Shown here: piece by piece, positions 8,487 to 17,952 of the stretch
Layout: the number at the start of each line of letters is the position of its first letter
Numbering within the stretch: the first letter of the stretch is position 1
Assembly: GCA_963676355.1 (NCBI GenBank)
Contig: OY781093.1
Location: 3,472,001-3,536,000, forward strand
Source: JAGLOK01 sp963676355
GTDB lineage: Bacteria; Bacillota; Clostridia; Christensenellales; UMGS416
Direction: 5' to 3'
Length of the DNA: 64,000 nt
Notes under the pieces: model-generated
Told to the model about the DNA's origin: nothing
What the model saw: the letters and a program-made list of their open reading frames with translations, nothing else
The model's database searches: none
Program-made: the position numbers and the translations under genes

Positions 8487-8487
8487 G

Positions 8488-10122
8488 TTAAGACACCTGA
8501 GTGTCTTTAACCAACTCCTCATGCTCAACCGCCGCAGTAATCAAATCACGGAACAATGGCTGCGCTCTGTTAGGACGAGAAGTGAATTCCGGATGGAACT
8601 GCACTGCCACAAACCAAGGATGGTCATGGTTTTCAATTACTTCCACCAAGTCAAGCTCAGGGTTAACTCCTGCCATAACAAGACCGCCTTCTTCAAGTTG
8701 TGCGCGGAAGTCATTGTTTAACTCATATCTGTGACGATGACGTTCGCGAACTAAGTCTGTGCCATATGCTTTTCTGGCAAAAGTATCTTCCTTCATCAAA
8801 CAATCATATTCACCAAGGCGCATTGTGCCGCCTTTGTTTTTAGTTTCTTTCTGACTCTCCATAAGATTTATTACAGGATAATGAGTCATTTCATCAAACT
8901 CAAATGAGTTTGCATCTTCAAGTCCCAACACATTGCGGGCAAACTCAATAACTGCAATATGCAATCCAAGGCATAATCCCAGATATGGAACACCGTTTTC
9001 ACGAGCGTATTTTGCAGCAAGTATTTTGCCTTCTATTCCACGCTGTCCGAATCCGCCAGGAACGATTATCGCATGCGTTCCACCAAGAATTTCTTCAACA
9101 GTGTCCTTATTAATATCTTCTGACTGCACCCACTTTATGTTTACAGTCACATCGTTTTCAATACCCGCATGGGTTAAAGATTCAACGACGGAAAGATATG
9201 CATCATGCAACTCAACATATTTTCCAACTAAGGCAACATTAATAGATTTTTTGATACTCAGCTGACGATCTACCAATGCATTCCATTCTGTAAGAGAAGG
9301 TACATCACACTCTATCCCAAAGTGTTTGCACACTCTTTGGGCAAGCCCTTCTTTTTCAAGCATCAATGGAACTTGATACAAAGTTTTAGCATTGAGATTT
9401 TGTATTACATCTTCTTTTGCAACATTGCAAAAGAGTGAAATCTTTTTACGCATTGCGTCATCTATAGGGTAGTCAGTTCTGCAAACTATCATATCAGGCT
9501 GAATTCCGATGGATAAAAGCTCTTTTACAGAATGCTGTGTAGGTTTTGTTTTAAGTTCTCCCGACATTTGCAGATATGGAAGAAGCGTAACATGCATGTA
9601 CATGCAATTTTCAGCACCGACATCAGCTTTAATCTGACGTAAGGATTCAAGAAACGGAAGGGATTCGATGTCGCCGACTGTTCCGCCAATTTCCGTAATA
9701 ACAAAGTCATAGTCTGTGTCATCCGAATGAGATGCAGCGAGAATATTTCTTTTAATCTCATCTGTAATGTGAGGGATAACCTGTACTGTTGCGCCCAGAT
9801 AGTCGCCCCTTCTTTCTTTGTTTAAAACAGACCAGTAAACACGTCCTGTTGTTACATTATTGTTTTGAGTCAGGTTCTCATCAACAAATCTTTCATAGTG
9901 ACCAAGGTCTAAGTCGGTCTCTGCGCCGTCTTTTGTGACAAACACTTCGCCGTGTTGATATGGGCTCATCGTCCCGGGATCGACATTGATGTACGGATCA
10001 CACTTCTGTATAGAAACAGTGTACCCTCGCTCTTTTAATAACCTACCTAAAGAAGCGGCGGTGATTCCTTTTCCCAAAGAAGACACGACGCCGCCCGTAA
10101 CAAATATATATCTTGTGCTCAT
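8488..10122 (-). CDS. pyrG: CTP synthase (glutamine hydrolysing)
   Basis: Makes CTP from UTP, ATP and glutamine, the last step of de novo pyrimidine nucleotide synthesis. The 544-residue length is standard. The synthase domain begins with FVTGGVVSSLGKG (P-loop) and covers about residues 1-270. The class I glutamine amidotransferase domain follows, with nucleophile Cys in LGLCLGLH and the catalytic His-Glu in VQFHPEF near the C-terminus. A GGAGGG ribosome site is 9 bases upstream of the ATG. I see no pyrimidine attenuator in the 178-bp upstream gap. Confidence 0.97.
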   Translation of the reverse strand: MSTRYIFVTGGVVSSLGKGITAASLGRLLKERGYTVSIQKCDPYINVDPGTMSPYQHGEVFVTKDGAETDLDLGHYERFVDENLTQNNNVTTGRVYWSVLNKERRGDYLGATVQVIPHITDEIKRNILAASHSDDTDYDFVITEIGGTVGDIESLPFLESLRQIKADVGAENCMYMHVTLLPYLQMSGELKTKPTQHSVKELLSIGIQPDMIVCRTDYPIDDAMRKKISLFCNVAKEDVIQNLNAKTLYQVPLMLEKEGLAQRVCKHFGIECDVPSLTEWNALVDRQLSIKKSINVALVGKYVELHDAYLSVVESLTHAGIENDVTVNIKWVQSEDINKDTVEEILGGTHAIIVPGGFGQRGIEGKILAAKYARENGVPYLGLCLGLHIAVIEFARNVLGLEDANSFEFDEMTHYPVINLMESQKETKNKGGTMRLGEYDCLMKEDTFARKAYGTDLVRERHRHRYELNNDFRAQLEEGGLVMAGVNPELDLVEVIENHDHPWFVAVQFHPEFTSRPNRAQPLFRDLITAAVEHEELVKDTQVS

Positions 10123-10336
10123 TTACTGCCACCCTCCGCATAACGCTAAAAAATCTGTTTACTATTTTACACTTAAAATATGTGATGTCAATATTATAAG
10201 TCATTTAATTCGCTTATCAAAATAATATAGCTGAATTTATCATATAATTTGCACAAAAAGTGTATTATAACTTGCTAAAACATTAAAAAATAAATATAGG
10301 TTGATTTTAATTAGAAAATATAAGAAAATGGTATAC

Positions 10337-11608
10337 ATGAAAGATTTCATTTATAGCATTAGAAGATTCTTTCTCCATGCAAGGCGCAGGCACAGACCTG
10401 GACTACAATATTTTGGTCTTAATTTTAGAAAAGATCCGATATTTAGGATTATGGTCATTTTTGGATTCCTATTGGCTGTTGCGGCTGTAGCATTTGTTCT
10501 GCTTGTAACAGTATTTCCTGATAATCCGGTTAAATCACTTTTTTCAAAGCCCGATGATGTCATGGAAGTAAGCATGTCAGAAAGTCCAGAAAACCAACCG
10601 ACTAAAGAACCGACGCCAGAACCGACGATGACCGCAACTCCATCTCCTGAAGGGCCTACACCCACTCCTCTTGAAACTCAGGAGCAAAAGGAGACAATTA
10701 CAGGCTGGATAACTGCCGAAAGCGGACTCATTGTAAGATCAGGTCCGTCATCACAAACTTCCAAGCTTGGCACATTGGCCTATGGAACAAAGGTTGAGAT
10801 TATCAAAGAAGGTACATGGCACTTCATTGAATATAATGGCGGTGGTGGCTATGTCCACACGAACTATGTTGTAATCGGTGAAGCTCCACCCGGAAGCGAA
10901 ACCAAAAAATCGAATATTGTCCAAACTTGGACATATCTTAAAAACTCGACCAAGATTTTGGTCGAGAAAATTTTTTATAAAGGGGTTACTTACTACGCGG
11001 CTGAGATAAAAGCAGATCCCATAGACATATCTGCCGCATACGATCTTAAAGAAGACAAGCTTCCAAGCACTTTTTTAGAGGAAACCGATTATGCACTTGC
11101 TGTAAACGGTGATTATTTTACCTTTAGAGACGAAGGCATAATAATCCGCAACGGCAAACTTTTGCGGGATAAAGAATATAGCGAAATTGCAGTTCTTTAT
11201 GATGATGGAACACTCGCTGTATATTTCAAAGGCGAAATCACAGCAGTTGAAGCTCTTGATGCTGGCGCTGTGCAGTCGTGGTCATTCGGCCCCATCCTCG
11301 TAAAAGACGGTACTGCTTATACGGATTTTGAAGGACGCTCTGATGTGGAAAAAGAAAATCCCAGAACAGGCATTGGAATGATTGAGCCGGGCAAATATAT
11401 GATAATTGTTGCAGATGGCCGTCAGGAATCCTCAAAAGGAATGACTCTCACCGAATTTGCCGCACTTTTTGAAGACTACGGATGCCAAACAGCCTACAAC
11501 CTTGACGGCGGCGGCACTTCCATTATGATGTTTGAAGGGGGGGATATAATCTCATCTCCCAGTGGAGGCAGCGAGCGCGAAACCAGCGATATAATATACA
11601 TAAAATAA
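10337..11608 (+). CDS. Membrane-anchored phosphodiester glycosidase-like protein with SH3 domain
   Basis: A cell-surface protein. A basic N-terminus rich in Arg is followed by one membrane segment (VIFGFLLAVAAVAFVLLVTVF), a Pro/Thr-rich spacer, a bacterial SH3 domain (GLIVRSGPSSQTSKLG through GGYVHTNYV) and a C-terminal NAGPA/DUF2233 domain ending in the signature NLDGGGTSIMMF. NAGPA-type domains cleave phosphodiester-linked sugars, and the SH3 module usually binds peptidoglycan, so a role in wall polymer turnover is plausible but inferred. The start is uncertain: no good ribosome site is visible, and TTG at 10301 and ATG at 10328 are in-frame alternatives. Confidence 0.85.
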   Translation: MKDFIYSIRRFFLHARRRHRPGLQYFGLNFRKDPIFRIMVIFGFLLAVAAVAFVLLVTVFPDNPVKSLFSKPDDVMEVSMSESPENQPTKEPTPEPTMTATPSPEGPTPTPLETQEQKETITGWITAESGLIVRSGPSSQTSKLGTLAYGTKVEIIKEGTWHFIEYNGGGGYVHTNYVVIGEAPPGSETKKSNIVQTWTYLKNSTKILVEKIFYKGVTYYAAEIKADPIDISAAYDLKEDKLPSTFLEETDYALAVNGDYFTFRDEGIIIRNGKLLRDKEYSEIAVLYDDGTLAVYFKGEITAVEALDAGAVQSWSFGPILVKDGTAYTDFEGRSDVEKENPRTGIGMIEPGKYMIIVADGRQESSKGMTLTEFAALFEDYGCQTAYNLDGGGTSIMMFEGGDIISSPSGGSERETSDIIYIK

Positions 11609-11620
11609 ATTTAATATAAT

Positions 11621-11650
11621 AAAAAAGGAAGGGATATCCTTCCTTTTTTC
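11621..11650. terminator. Bidirectional terminator between the glycosidase gene and gcvPB
   Basis: AAAAAAGGAAGG-GATAT-CCTTCCTTTTTT is symmetrical with A and T tracts on both sides. It can end the plus-strand gene to the left and the glycine cleavage operon arriving from the right. Confidence 0.88.
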
Positions 11651-11699
11651 ATACTTGTTTTAAACTACTTATAACGTTCAGCTTGGCATTCAAGCTTTT

Positions 11700-13142
11700 T
11701 TAATTATTGAAATCGAATCTCAGTATAGGAGTTCTTGCCGCGCCCACTTCATCAGGCCTTGATATGGGTGTTGTTTCAGGCGCAAGATGCAGTTTCTCAG
11801 GGTTTTCCTTAGCTGTTTTTGCAATGTTCAGCAATATGTCACATGCCGAATCCAGTGTCTCTAAACTCTCAGTCTCAGTCGGCTCCACCATCAAAGCTTC
11901 CTTTACAATAAGCGGGAAATATACTGTCGGTGGATGAATACCGTTGTCAATTAGCGCTTTTGCCACATCCATTGCTGTAATGCCGTATTCTTCCTTCAAT
12001 TTTTCCGCACTCATCACGAATTCATGCATGCACTTTCCGTTAAACGGCACATAATATGCATCCTTTAGACGATTCATCATATAATTGGCATTAAGTACTG
12101 CAATCCTTGACGCTTTGCTCAAACCATCGCTGCCCATTGTCAGAACATATGTATATGCACGCACCAGTGTTAAAAAGTGTCCGTAGAAACTTTTCACCTG
12201 TCCAATTGATTTTTCATCCTCTGTTTTGAGCTTATACCCATTGCCGTCTTTTATAACATCGGGCAAAGGCAAATATTTTGCCAAACGCTCGCTGCATCCT
12301 ACAGGGCCGCTTCCCGGGCCGCCACCGCCATGAGGCGTGGAAAATGTCTTGTGAAGATTAAGATGAATCACATCAAAGCCCATGTCGCCAGGACGAACCT
12401 GCCCCATTATAGCATTAAGATTTGCACCGTCATAATAAAGCATGCCGCCGGCTTCGTGTACAATTTTTGCCATCTCAACAATGCGTGATTCAAAAAGCCC
12501 CAGTGTATTCGGATTTGTCAGCATAAGCCCTGCTGTGTTTTCATCCACCGCTTCTCTTAACGCATCAATGTCCACACCGCCATCTTGAGCTGAAGGAATT
12601 GATTTTACATCAAAGCCCGCTACATGAGCACTAGCCGGATTTGTACCGTGTGCACTGTCCGGCACAAGTATCGTCTTTTTATGATGGTTTCCGTTATCCT
12701 CATGATATTTTTTTATCATCATAAGAGCAGTCCACTCACCGTGTGCCCCTGCGGCTGGTTGAAGTGTCATGTCATGCATTCCTGTTATCTCGCACAGTGA
12801 TCTTTTAAGCCCATACATAAGCTCTAAAGCACCCTGTACATCCTCTTGATCCTGAAGCGGATGGATGCCAGTAAATCCCTCAAATGCTGCGGTTTCTTCA
12901 TTTATTTTAGGATTATATTTCATGGTGCATGAGCCAAGCGGATAAAATCCATTGTCGACTCCGTGAGCTTTATATGAAATATTTGTATAGTGGCGCACCA
13001 AATCCACCTCCGCAACTTCGGGAAGCTTTGGCTCATTTTCTCTTTTTAATGCATCTGCAACATCAAAGTTCGGCACTTCAGTTTTAGAAAGAGAAAAGCA
13101 TTTTCTGTCCTTTTTTGATATCTCGAAAATTAATTTACTCAC
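11700..13142 (-). CDS. gcvPB: Glycine dehydrogenase (decarboxylating) subunit 2
   Basis: PLP-binding half of the split P-protein. With subunit 1 it decarboxylates glycine and passes the aminomethyl group to GcvH. The PLP lysine lies in NLHKTFSTPHGGGGPGSG, the hallmark of this subunit, and 480 residues is normal. Its start overlaps the gcvPA stop by four bases (ATGA), a sign of translational coupling. It is the last gene of the operon and is followed by a strong terminator. Confidence 0.97.
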   Translation of the reverse strand: MSKLIFEISKKDRKCFSLSKTEVPNFDVADALKRENEPKLPEVAEVDLVRHYTNISYKAHGVDNGFYPLGSCTMKYNPKINEETAAFEGFTGIHPLQDQEDVQGALELMYGLKRSLCEITGMHDMTLQPAAGAHGEWTALMMIKKYHEDNGNHHKKTILVPDSAHGTNPASAHVAGFDVKSIPSAQDGGVDIDALREAVDENTAGLMLTNPNTLGLFESRIVEMAKIVHEAGGMLYYDGANLNAIMGQVRPGDMGFDVIHLNLHKTFSTPHGGGGPGSGPVGCSERLAKYLPLPDVIKDGNGYKLKTEDEKSIGQVKSFYGHFLTLVRAYTYVLTMGSDGLSKASRIAVLNANYMMNRLKDAYYVPFNGKCMHEFVMSAEKLKEEYGITAMDVAKALIDNGIHPPTVYFPLIVKEALMVEPTETESLETLDSACDILLNIAKTAKENPEKLHLAPETTPISRPDEVGAARTPILRFDFNN

Positions 13143-14449
13143 AGCATCGCCTCCTTTACAGCTTCAACGACCTCGTCTATATCTTTTTTGGTCAAAAGCT
13201 CGGTTGCGCACCACAAAAGAGAGTCACCCATATCCAGCGGACCTAATATATCCTTGAGTTTAAGCTGTGCATTTAGTTTTTTGCCATCTATCCCGCTTGT
13301 TAAAAACTCATTGAAAAAATTCTCATCCGCTGTTTTTACGCCATCAATTTTTGAAAGTTCTTGCTTTAGATAATGAGCATTGTCATAGCAACGTTTTGCT
13401 ACATCAAACATTCCCTGTTTGCCCATATACGCCATATAAATAGAAGACAAAAGAGCACTGTGTGCCTGATTCGAACAAATGTTTGAAGATGCCTTGTCGC
13501 GGCGGATATGCTGCTCTCTGGCTTGAAGAGTTAGCACAAATGCCCGCTTACCGTCGCGGTCATTTGTCTGACCCACAATTCGTCCCGGCAATTTTCGCAT
13601 CATCTTATTTGTCGCCGCCATAAATCCAAGATATGGTCCGCCATATCCAAGCGGGCTTCCCAAAGGCTGTCCTTCGCCCACCGCGATATCTGCGCCATAC
13701 TCACCCGGAGATTTAAAAAGCATAAGAGACATTGGGTTAACTGATGCGATAAACTTTCCGCCTGAGTCATGCGCTGCATCACTTGCAGCCTGCATATCCT
13801 CTATCACTCCATAATAGTTTGGACTTTGCATAATTAGTGCTGCACAATCGTCTCCCATTGTTTGAGCTATCTTTGATGTATCTGTTGAATTCCCCGCTAA
13901 TGGCACAAGAACAACTTCAACTCCAAGCCCTTTGCTCCATGTTCTGAGCACTTTTATAGTCTGTGGGTTTAAAGCTTCGGAAACTGCGATTTTCATTTGT
14001 TTTCTAGAAAGGCACATCACCGCCGCCTCAGCACATGCAGTCGCACCATCATACACCGATGCATTTGACACATCCAGACCACAAAGCTCGCATATCATCG
14101 TCTGATATTCGAATATAGTTTGCAATATACCTTGGCTCATTTCGGGCTGATAAGGCGTATATGCCGTTAAAAACTCAGACCTTGAAGCCAAATCTTTTAC
14201 TGTAGGTGGTATATAGTGACTATAAGCCCCTGCCCCTCTAAATATCTTCTTATATACTTTGTTTTTTTCAGAAAGGTCTTTAAGCTTTGCATAAGTTTCC
14301 ATCTCGCTTATACCGTTTGGAATGTCAATGCGTGTCTTTTCTCTTATGCCTTCCGGAATGGATGAAAAAAGCTCATCGATATCCTTGATACCAATAACCT
14401 TTTTCATCTTTTCTATGTCATTTTCAGTATGAGGAATATATCCCGGCAT
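13139..14449 (-). CDS. gcvPA: Glycine dehydrogenase (decarboxylating) subunit 1
   Basis: The 436-residue alpha half of the two-subunit glycine decarboxylase found in Bacillota and other lineages. It has the expected N-terminus (MPGYIPHTENDIEKM) and the conserved YTPYQPEMSQGILQ and GEGQPLGSPLGYGGPYLGF segments that line the shared active site. The AAAGGAG ribosome site is made from the last codons of gcvH, and the gcvH stop touches this ATG directly, so the two are translated in a coupled way. Confidence 0.97.
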   Translation of the reverse strand: MPGYIPHTENDIEKMKKVIGIKDIDELFSSIPEGIREKTRIDIPNGISEMETYAKLKDLSEKNKVYKKIFRGAGAYSHYIPPTVKDLASRSEFLTAYTPYQPEMSQGILQTIFEYQTMICELCGLDVSNASVYDGATACAEAAVMCLSRKQMKIAVSEALNPQTIKVLRTWSKGLGVEVVLVPLAGNSTDTSKIAQTMGDDCAALIMQSPNYYGVIEDMQAASDAAHDSGGKFIASVNPMSLMLFKSPGEYGADIAVGEGQPLGSPLGYGGPYLGFMAATNKMMRKLPGRIVGQTNDRDGKRAFVLTLQAREQHIRRDKASSNICSNQAHSALLSSIYMAYMGKQGMFDVAKRCYDNAHYLKQELSKIDGVKTADENFFNEFLTSGIDGKKLNAQLKLKDILGPLDMGDSLLWCATELLTKKDIDEVVEAVKEAML

Positions 14450-14824
14450 TTAATTCTCCTTTGATATAAACGCTTCATATTCTTCTGCTGTCATTAAATC
14501 ATCTGCAGAAAAATCAGCCATTTTAATGATGTATTGTCCATAGCAGTCAGTGTTTAAAAGCTCGGGTGAGTCTTCTAAAATCTCGTTCACTGAATCCACA
14601 GTACCGCTTCCTGGTGAGTAAACATCAGATACAGCTTTTACAGATTCGATTACTGAAAGAGAGTCGCCTTTTTCAAATGTATCACCGATATCAGGTGTTT
14701 CAACAAACACTATGTCGCCAAGTGAATCCTGCGCATAGTCTGTAATGCCTATATAGGCAAATCCATCTTCCTCTTTAATCCACTCATGGTCTTTTGTATA
14801 CTTTAATTCCTTTTTTACGTTCAT
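14450..14824 (-). CDS. gcvH: Glycine cleavage system H protein
   Basis: Lipoyl carrier that shuttles the aminomethyl group between P, T and L proteins. The lipoylated lysine is Lys63 in the ESVKAVSD motif. The 124-residue length and the hybrid barrel sequence (DHEWIKEEDGFAYIGITDYAQ near the start) fit well. An AGGGGGAT ribosome site precedes the ATG. No lipoamide dehydrogenase (gcvL/lpd) or lipoate ligase is encoded in this operon, so the L protein must come from elsewhere in the genome. Confidence 0.97.
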   Translation of the reverse strand: MNVKKELKYTKDHEWIKEEDGFAYIGITDYAQDSLGDIVFVETPDIGDTFEKGDSLSVIESVKAVSDVYSPGSGTVDSVNEILEDSPELLNTDCYGQYIIKMADFSADDLMTAEEYEAFISKEN

Positions 14825-14842
14825 AATATCCCCCTAAAAATT

Positions 14843-15922
14843 TTATCTTTTATAAAATGGCATCTTTACAACTACAGCCTTTAGCTTTTTGCCTCGCACT
14901 TCAACAAAAAGTTCTGTGCCGCGTTTGTTATAAGGCTTGTCAACCATTGCCATCGCCATTGTTTTCCCAAGTGTCACAGCTTTTGTGCCCGAAGTTACAA
15001 ATCCCACCTCTTTGTCGCCTGCAAACACTTTAGCCCCTTCACGGGCTATCCCCTTGTCCAGTACCTCAAGTCCGCATCTTCTTCTGGTGATTCCCTCTTC
15101 TATCTGTTTTTTAAGCACGCTTTTGCCAATAAACTCATTGTTATTGTCCGTTTTTACGAAATATTTAAGCCCAGCTTCAATCGGAGTTATCTCCTCTGTA
15201 AGCTCATGTCCATAAAGGGGCATTGAAGCTTCAAAGCGCAAAGTATCTCGCGCACCAAGTCCACATGGGACGATGTCCTTGCCACCTGCCTGTAGTATTT
15301 CATCCCAGATAACAACAGCTATATCTCGCGGACAATATATTTCAAACCCATCCTCACCAGTGTATCCTGTTCTTGAAATTATACACCTGTTTGAAAATAA
15401 AGTCTCTTCAACAAAAGTATAATATTTTTCAGGAAGGTTTCTTGTTATCATTTTTAATATGCTATCAGCTTTTGGCCCTTGAATGGCAACCTGTGAAAGA
15501 TCATCGGAAGTGTCATATAATGCTGACTTAAATTTATTGTGCTCACGCATAAATCTATAATCTTTTTCAATATTTGAAGCGTTTACTACAATAAGAAACT
15601 TATTTTCTTCTCTTTTATACACCAGCAGATCATCAATCACTCCGCCTTCCTCATTGCACATAGGAGAATATTTAATCTGCCCCACTTCCATACCCGAAAT
15701 ATCGTTCGTGGTAAACATCTGAACGGTATCCTGAGCTTTTTCTCCTGTCACTTCTATCTCTCCCATATGGGATACATCAAACAGTCCACATTTTGTCCTC
15801 ACTGAGTTATGCTCGTTTATAATACCTGAATACTGCACAGGCATCATATATCCTGCAAACTCAACCATTTTGCCCCCAAGTGCTATATGCGAATCATATA
15901 GAGGTGTTTTTTTTGCCGGCAT
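14843..15922 (-). CDS. gcvT: Aminomethyltransferase (glycine cleavage T protein)
   Basis: Transfers the methylene group from aminomethyl-GcvH to tetrahydrofolate, releasing ammonia. The sequence follows the family from TPLYDSHIALGGKMVEFAGYMMPVQY through GLFDVSHMGEIEV to the C-terminal barrel. I take the start at the ATG at 15922 (MPAKKTPLYD), because an AGAAAGGA ribosome site sits 9 bases before it; an upstream in-frame codon at 15943 lacks one. It is the first gene of the operon, directly behind a glycine riboswitch. Confidence 0.96.
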   Translation of the reverse strand: MPAKKTPLYDSHIALGGKMVEFAGYMMPVQYSGIINEHNSVRTKCGLFDVSHMGEIEVTGEKAQDTVQMFTTNDISGMEVGQIKYSPMCNEEGGVIDDLLVYKREENKFLIVVNASNIEKDYRFMREHNKFKSALYDTSDDLSQVAIQGPKADSILKMITRNLPEKYYTFVEETLFSNRCIISRTGYTGEDGFEIYCPRDIAVVIWDEILQAGGKDIVPCGLGARDTLRFEASMPLYGHELTEEITPIEAGLKYFVKTDNNNEFIGKSVLKKQIEEGITRRRCGLEVLDKGIAREGAKVFAGDKEVGFVTSGTKAVTLGKTMAMAMVDKPYNKRGTELFVEVRGKKLKAVVVKMPFYKR

Positions 15923-15951
15923 TGTAACATCCTTTCTAAACAAACTTTTAT

Positions 15952-15986
15952 AAACAACAAAAAAGAGACGCTAAATAAATCAGCGC
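15952..15986 (-). terminator. Expression-platform terminator of the glycine riboswitch
   Basis: On the minus strand AGAGGCGCTGA-TTTA-TTTAGCGTCTCT is followed by six Ts. It lies between the second aptamer and the gcvT ribosome site, so glycine binding probably prevents its formation and turns the operon on. Confidence 0.85.
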
Positions 15987-16145
15987 CTCTGTATTATCCT
16001 GAGAGTTTTGCGGAAAATCCGTTTGCCCCTTCGGCGCAATGCAATGCATCGCTTTTTCAGAGTTACGTCCGAACACGGTCCTTTCGCCTGAGAGTTTTCG
16101 GCTCATTTGCTCCTTCGGCTACCTTACAGTATCTCCCGTATTCAT
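15987..16145 (-). ncRNA. Tandem glycine riboswitch
   Basis: Two consecutive glycine aptamers are recognisable on the minus strand. The first (about 16145-16065) has GGGAGATACTGTA, the core GCCGAAGGAGCAA and CTCTCAGGCGAAAGGACCG. The second (about 16064-15987) has ACTCTGAAAAAGCG, the core GCCGAAGGGGCAA and AACTCTCAGG. The order aptamer 1, short linker, aptamer 2, terminator hairpin matches the class that activates glycine cleavage genes when glycine is abundant. Confidence 0.95.
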
Positions 16146-16210
16146 CATCCGTCAATATTTTTTTCGTGTTTATTATACATACTGCTGAATAATTTTGCAA
16201 TAAATAAAAT

Positions 16211-17875
16211 TTAAAATCTTAATCTTTCCACCGGTATTTTCATAAACGCTTCAACGATCTCAGGATCAAACTGCGTACCGCTGTTGCTTATGATTTCATT
16301 ACAGGCTTCTTTATGATTTTTACGTTTTCTATAATATCTTTCTGAGCGCATGGCGTCATATGAATCAGCAACAGCCAATATCCTTGCGAAAATCGGAATA
16401 TCGTCCCCTTTTTTCTGATAAGGATACCCTTTGCCGTCCCATCTTTCATGATGATATAACACGGCATCGGCTATATCTTTATCATCTATAAGCCCACAAG
16501 TAATCTTGTAGCTTTCTTCACTGTGACGTTTTAAAATATCCCAGTCATCAGATGTGAGTTCATCTTCTTTGCGAAGAATATGTCTCGCCACTGAAAGCTT
16601 TCCAATGTCATGAAGCTGCCCTGCAATCTTTATTGATTCAAGATCGCTTTTACGGCTTAACCCAACTTGCGATAACAATTGTTGTGATATATATCCCACA
16701 CTATGGCAGTGCCTCTCTGTTTCTCCTGTATATCCATATAGAGCTGTCATCAAAGCTTCCATTGAGCGATTTTTTCTGGAAGAGCGCGCACCAAGTTTTA
16801 TATGATACATTATGTTTTCAGCTTTATTGAATGTCTCCATGATGTCTGCATCTTCATGGGCTATAGCATAGCCAACCGAAGCGCTGATAGTCACTTTTAA
16901 ATCATCCGAGTTTTTCATTTCACGATTAAACTGATGAATTTTATCTTCCAAATCAATATCTTTGATGTCTTCAGCAATTACCACAAATTCATCACCGCCG
17001 AGCCTTGCTGTGAAAGCTCCCTTGAACACTTTTCTTATGGTGTTTGCGGTAAATAAAATCGCCATATCCCCTTTTTCATGGCCAAACGCGTCATTTATAA
17101 GCTTAAGACCATCCAAATCAAAAAGGAAAATAGCCGCCGGACGTGCTATGGGTTCTTTAATCCTGCGCCCAAATCCGCGTCTGTTAAACATGTTTGTCAA
17201 AAAATCTACTTCAGCTAGTTTTTCAAGCTCTGCATTCTGAGCAGTAATTTTGCTGTTCTTTTTAAAGTTATTTATATGCTCTAAAAAGAAAAGTCTTGAT
17301 ACAAAAAATATTATAATATTAAGCGCCAAAACATTAATAACAAAACCCGCATTTGAGTAAAGAGAGATTTCAAAAAAAACAATGTATGAAGTAATAAGCG
17401 CTAAAACAAACGTAAAATAAAACAAAACAATGCTCGGCTTTACACGGATAAGCAATGCAAATGTAATCAGCCCAACAGCGTATAAAGAAAGATATCCACC
17501 CTCTTCTATGTTTGTTATTGTCATTCCGGTTAAACATAAAAGCACAACAGCATTAAGAAATATATCAAATTTGATTTTAGATAAAAAATTTGACTTTTTT
17601 TGATGCTTTTGAATTGTCATTGGTATAGAAATTAAAATTAAAAAAACTTCGATAACAATTTGAAAATAAAAAGGCATACTGTTTAGCGGTATTCTTAAAA
17701 TGCCTGTAACTGTCAAAAGTATCATAATCAAGCCGAACACAATAAAGGTGTTTAGTATAATTAAATAAGAAGACAGTATATATTTATATTCTTCATCTCG
17801 AAGTTGTTTTTTTTCTTCAACAGAAAGAGTGTAATACTCTTTTCCGTTTATAATTTTTAAAATAGATTTAAACAA
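16211..17875 (-). CDS. Membrane-bound GGDEF and HD-GYP domain cyclic-di-GMP protein
   Basis: A 554-residue signalling protein. Residues about 35-200 contain five to six hydrophobic segments, a membrane sensor region of no known class. A diguanylate cyclase domain follows, with FDLDGLKLINDAFGHEKGD (252-270) and an intact GGDEF at 293-297. A C-terminal HD-GYP phosphodiesterase domain has HDIGK at 422-426 and HHERWDGKGYP at 475-485. Both enzymatic motifs look complete, so it may make and break c-di-GMP, with one activity dominant. I see no RxxD inhibitory site just before GGDEF. The gene stands alone between the glycine riboswitch and the cysS operon. Confidence 0.93.
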   Translation of the reverse strand: MFKSILKIINGKEYYTLSVEEKKQLRDEEYKYILSSYLIILNTFIVFGLIMILLTVTGILRIPLNSMPFYFQIVIEVFLILISIPMTIQKHQKKSNFLSKIKFDIFLNAVVLLCLTGMTITNIEEGGYLSLYAVGLITFALLIRVKPSIVLFYFTFVLALITSYIVFFEISLYSNAGFVINVLALNIIIFFVSRLFFLEHINNFKKNSKITAQNAELEKLAEVDFLTNMFNRRGFGRRIKEPIARPAAIFLFDLDGLKLINDAFGHEKGDMAILFTANTIRKVFKGAFTARLGGDEFVVIAEDIKDIDLEDKIHQFNREMKNSDDLKVTISASVGYAIAHEDADIMETFNKAENIMYHIKLGARSSRKNRSMEALMTALYGYTGETERHCHSVGYISQQLLSQVGLSRKSDLESIKIAGQLHDIGKLSVARHILRKEDELTSDDWDILKRHSEESYKITCGLIDDKDIADAVLYHHERWDGKGYPYQKKGDDIPIFARILAVADSYDAMRSERYYRKRKNHKEACNEIISNSGTQFDPEIVEAFMKIPVERLRF

Positions 17876-17952
17876 CAGTCAACAGACCACCTTTTCTATT
17901 TGTAAATGCTTATGACAACCTATCTATATATCGTAATATTTTCTTATAAACA

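Noticed and set aside
10123..10300. Pyrimidine-responsive attenuator upstream of pyrG
   Set aside because: I find no terminator hairpin or initial GGGC run on the minus strand in this gap.
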